From Flavisolibacter sp. (GTDB lineage: Bacteria; Bacteroidota; Bacteroidia; Chitinophagales; Chitinophagaceae): 64,000 nt of DNA. Made by a program: the position numbers and the translations under genes. This document shows positions 63,844 through 64,000 of the stretch, piece by piece. A model generated the notes under the pieces. It was not told the DNA's origin and did not search any database. It worked only from the letters and a program-made list of their open reading frames with translations. Position 1 is the first letter of the stretch. Every line of letters starts with the position of its first letter. The DNA is taken from the NCBI GenBank assembly GCA_028288675.1, contig JAQBNG010000130.1, positions 1-64,000 of the forward strand, written 5' to 3'.

Positions 63844-63863
63844 TTATAACAATTGTTATAACA
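63844..63863. promoter_or_regulatory. 20-bp perfect palindrome, candidate MazE operator
   Basis: gttataacaattgttataac is a perfect 20-bp palindrome 10 bases upstream of the mazE start codon. MazE-type antitoxins bind palindromes at this position to autoregulate, so it is a good operator candidate. Confidence 0.7.
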
Positions 63864-63873
63864 ATTAACGGTT

Positions 63874-64000
63874 TACACCTCCTCCTGGTAATAAATCTTA
63901 TAAAACTTTCGACCGCTATCATCCACACCTTTTTCAATCAGATCTGTTCGTCCATGAATGTAGATGTGAAAGTTTTTATCCAGCTTTACCACGCTTTTAA
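63874..64000 (-). CDS. Nucleoid-associated protein (NdpA/YejK-like), C-terminus, partial
   Basis: The stop codon is at 63874-63876 and the frame is open through the window end. The visible 41 residues read VVKLDKNFHIYIHGRTDLIE and then KGVDDSGRKFYKIYYQEEV. The KLDKNFHIYIHG and KFYKIYY segments match the end of the 37-kDa nucleoid-associated protein family (NdpA/YejK). It ends 39 bases upstream of mazE on the same strand. Confidence 0.75.

Overview
The window looks like a chromosomal segment of a Bacteroidota bacterium, most likely of the Chitinophagaceae. The evidence is the set of lineage-typical loci: a MurF-Alr fusion, the mutY-ssb-gldE-gldD cluster, GldA and GldG gliding proteins, DUF3109, DUF4292, DUF4846 and DUF3127 proteins, BshA for bacillithiol, and almost no Shine-Dalgarno sequences before the genes. 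Most of it is housekeeping DNA. I see no rRNA, tRNA, prophage, intact insertion sequence or CRISPR array.

Layout. 1-7.3 kb: end of gldG, a TerC-type membrane protein, murF-alr, lspA and a bifunctional RelA/SpoT enzyme. 7.8-13.8 kb: an M28 peptidase, bshA, and a minus-strand run ispF-dut-DUF4292-EnvC-like. 14-17.2 kb: rplM-rpsI-rpsB-tsf, with an Arg/Gly-rich tail on S2. 17.3-20.3 kb: a minus-strand run HU-TPR-tiny basic mS38-like protein-RNase G. 20.4-24.4 kb: mutY, ssb, gldE, gldD. 24.4-26 kb: a decayed TPR gene and a dispersed repeat. 26-29.4 kb: DUF3109, an orphan lutB and a polysaccharide-deacetylase-like protein. 29.4-36.4 kb: an EamA transporter, an HD domain fused to a Pycsar-type membrane effector, an SdiA-regulated-like propeller lipoprotein and a 1215-residue phosphoesterase/outer-membrane-barrel fusion. 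36.4-46.9 kb: acs and an inorganic-carbon island (dabB, dabA, a SulP transporter, two beta carbonic anhydrases and a small His-rich exported protein). 46.9-57.3 kb: a GH130-like lipoprotein, an MHS-type transporter with a small membrane partner, gldA, a RelE/ParE-type pair, eno, a DivIC-like protein, nth and a large GAF-type protein. 57.4-64 kb: cell-envelope lipoproteins, an L,D-transpeptidase, an ECF sigma/anti-sigma/barrel operon, a DUF3127 protein, a mazEF pair with a palindromic operator candidate and the end of a nucleoid-associated protein gene.

The most system-like region is the inorganic-carbon island. DabA and DabB, known as an energy-coupled CO2-trapping pair, are translationally coupled to a SulP anion transporter, follow a beta carbonic anhydrase and sit beside a second one. 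No carbon-fixation gene is visible, so the likely role is supplying bicarbonate to carboxylases in a heterotroph. The second candidate is the HD-PycTM protein next to the phosphoesterase fusion.

Intergenic DNA is rich in several families of short palindromic repeats. They sit after stop codons, pair as inverted arms, and in several places run into coding sequence, most clearly in the signal peptide of GldD. These repeats, a 269-bp element with inverted ends, and a duplicated repeat of about 280 bp explain most of the long gaps between genes.
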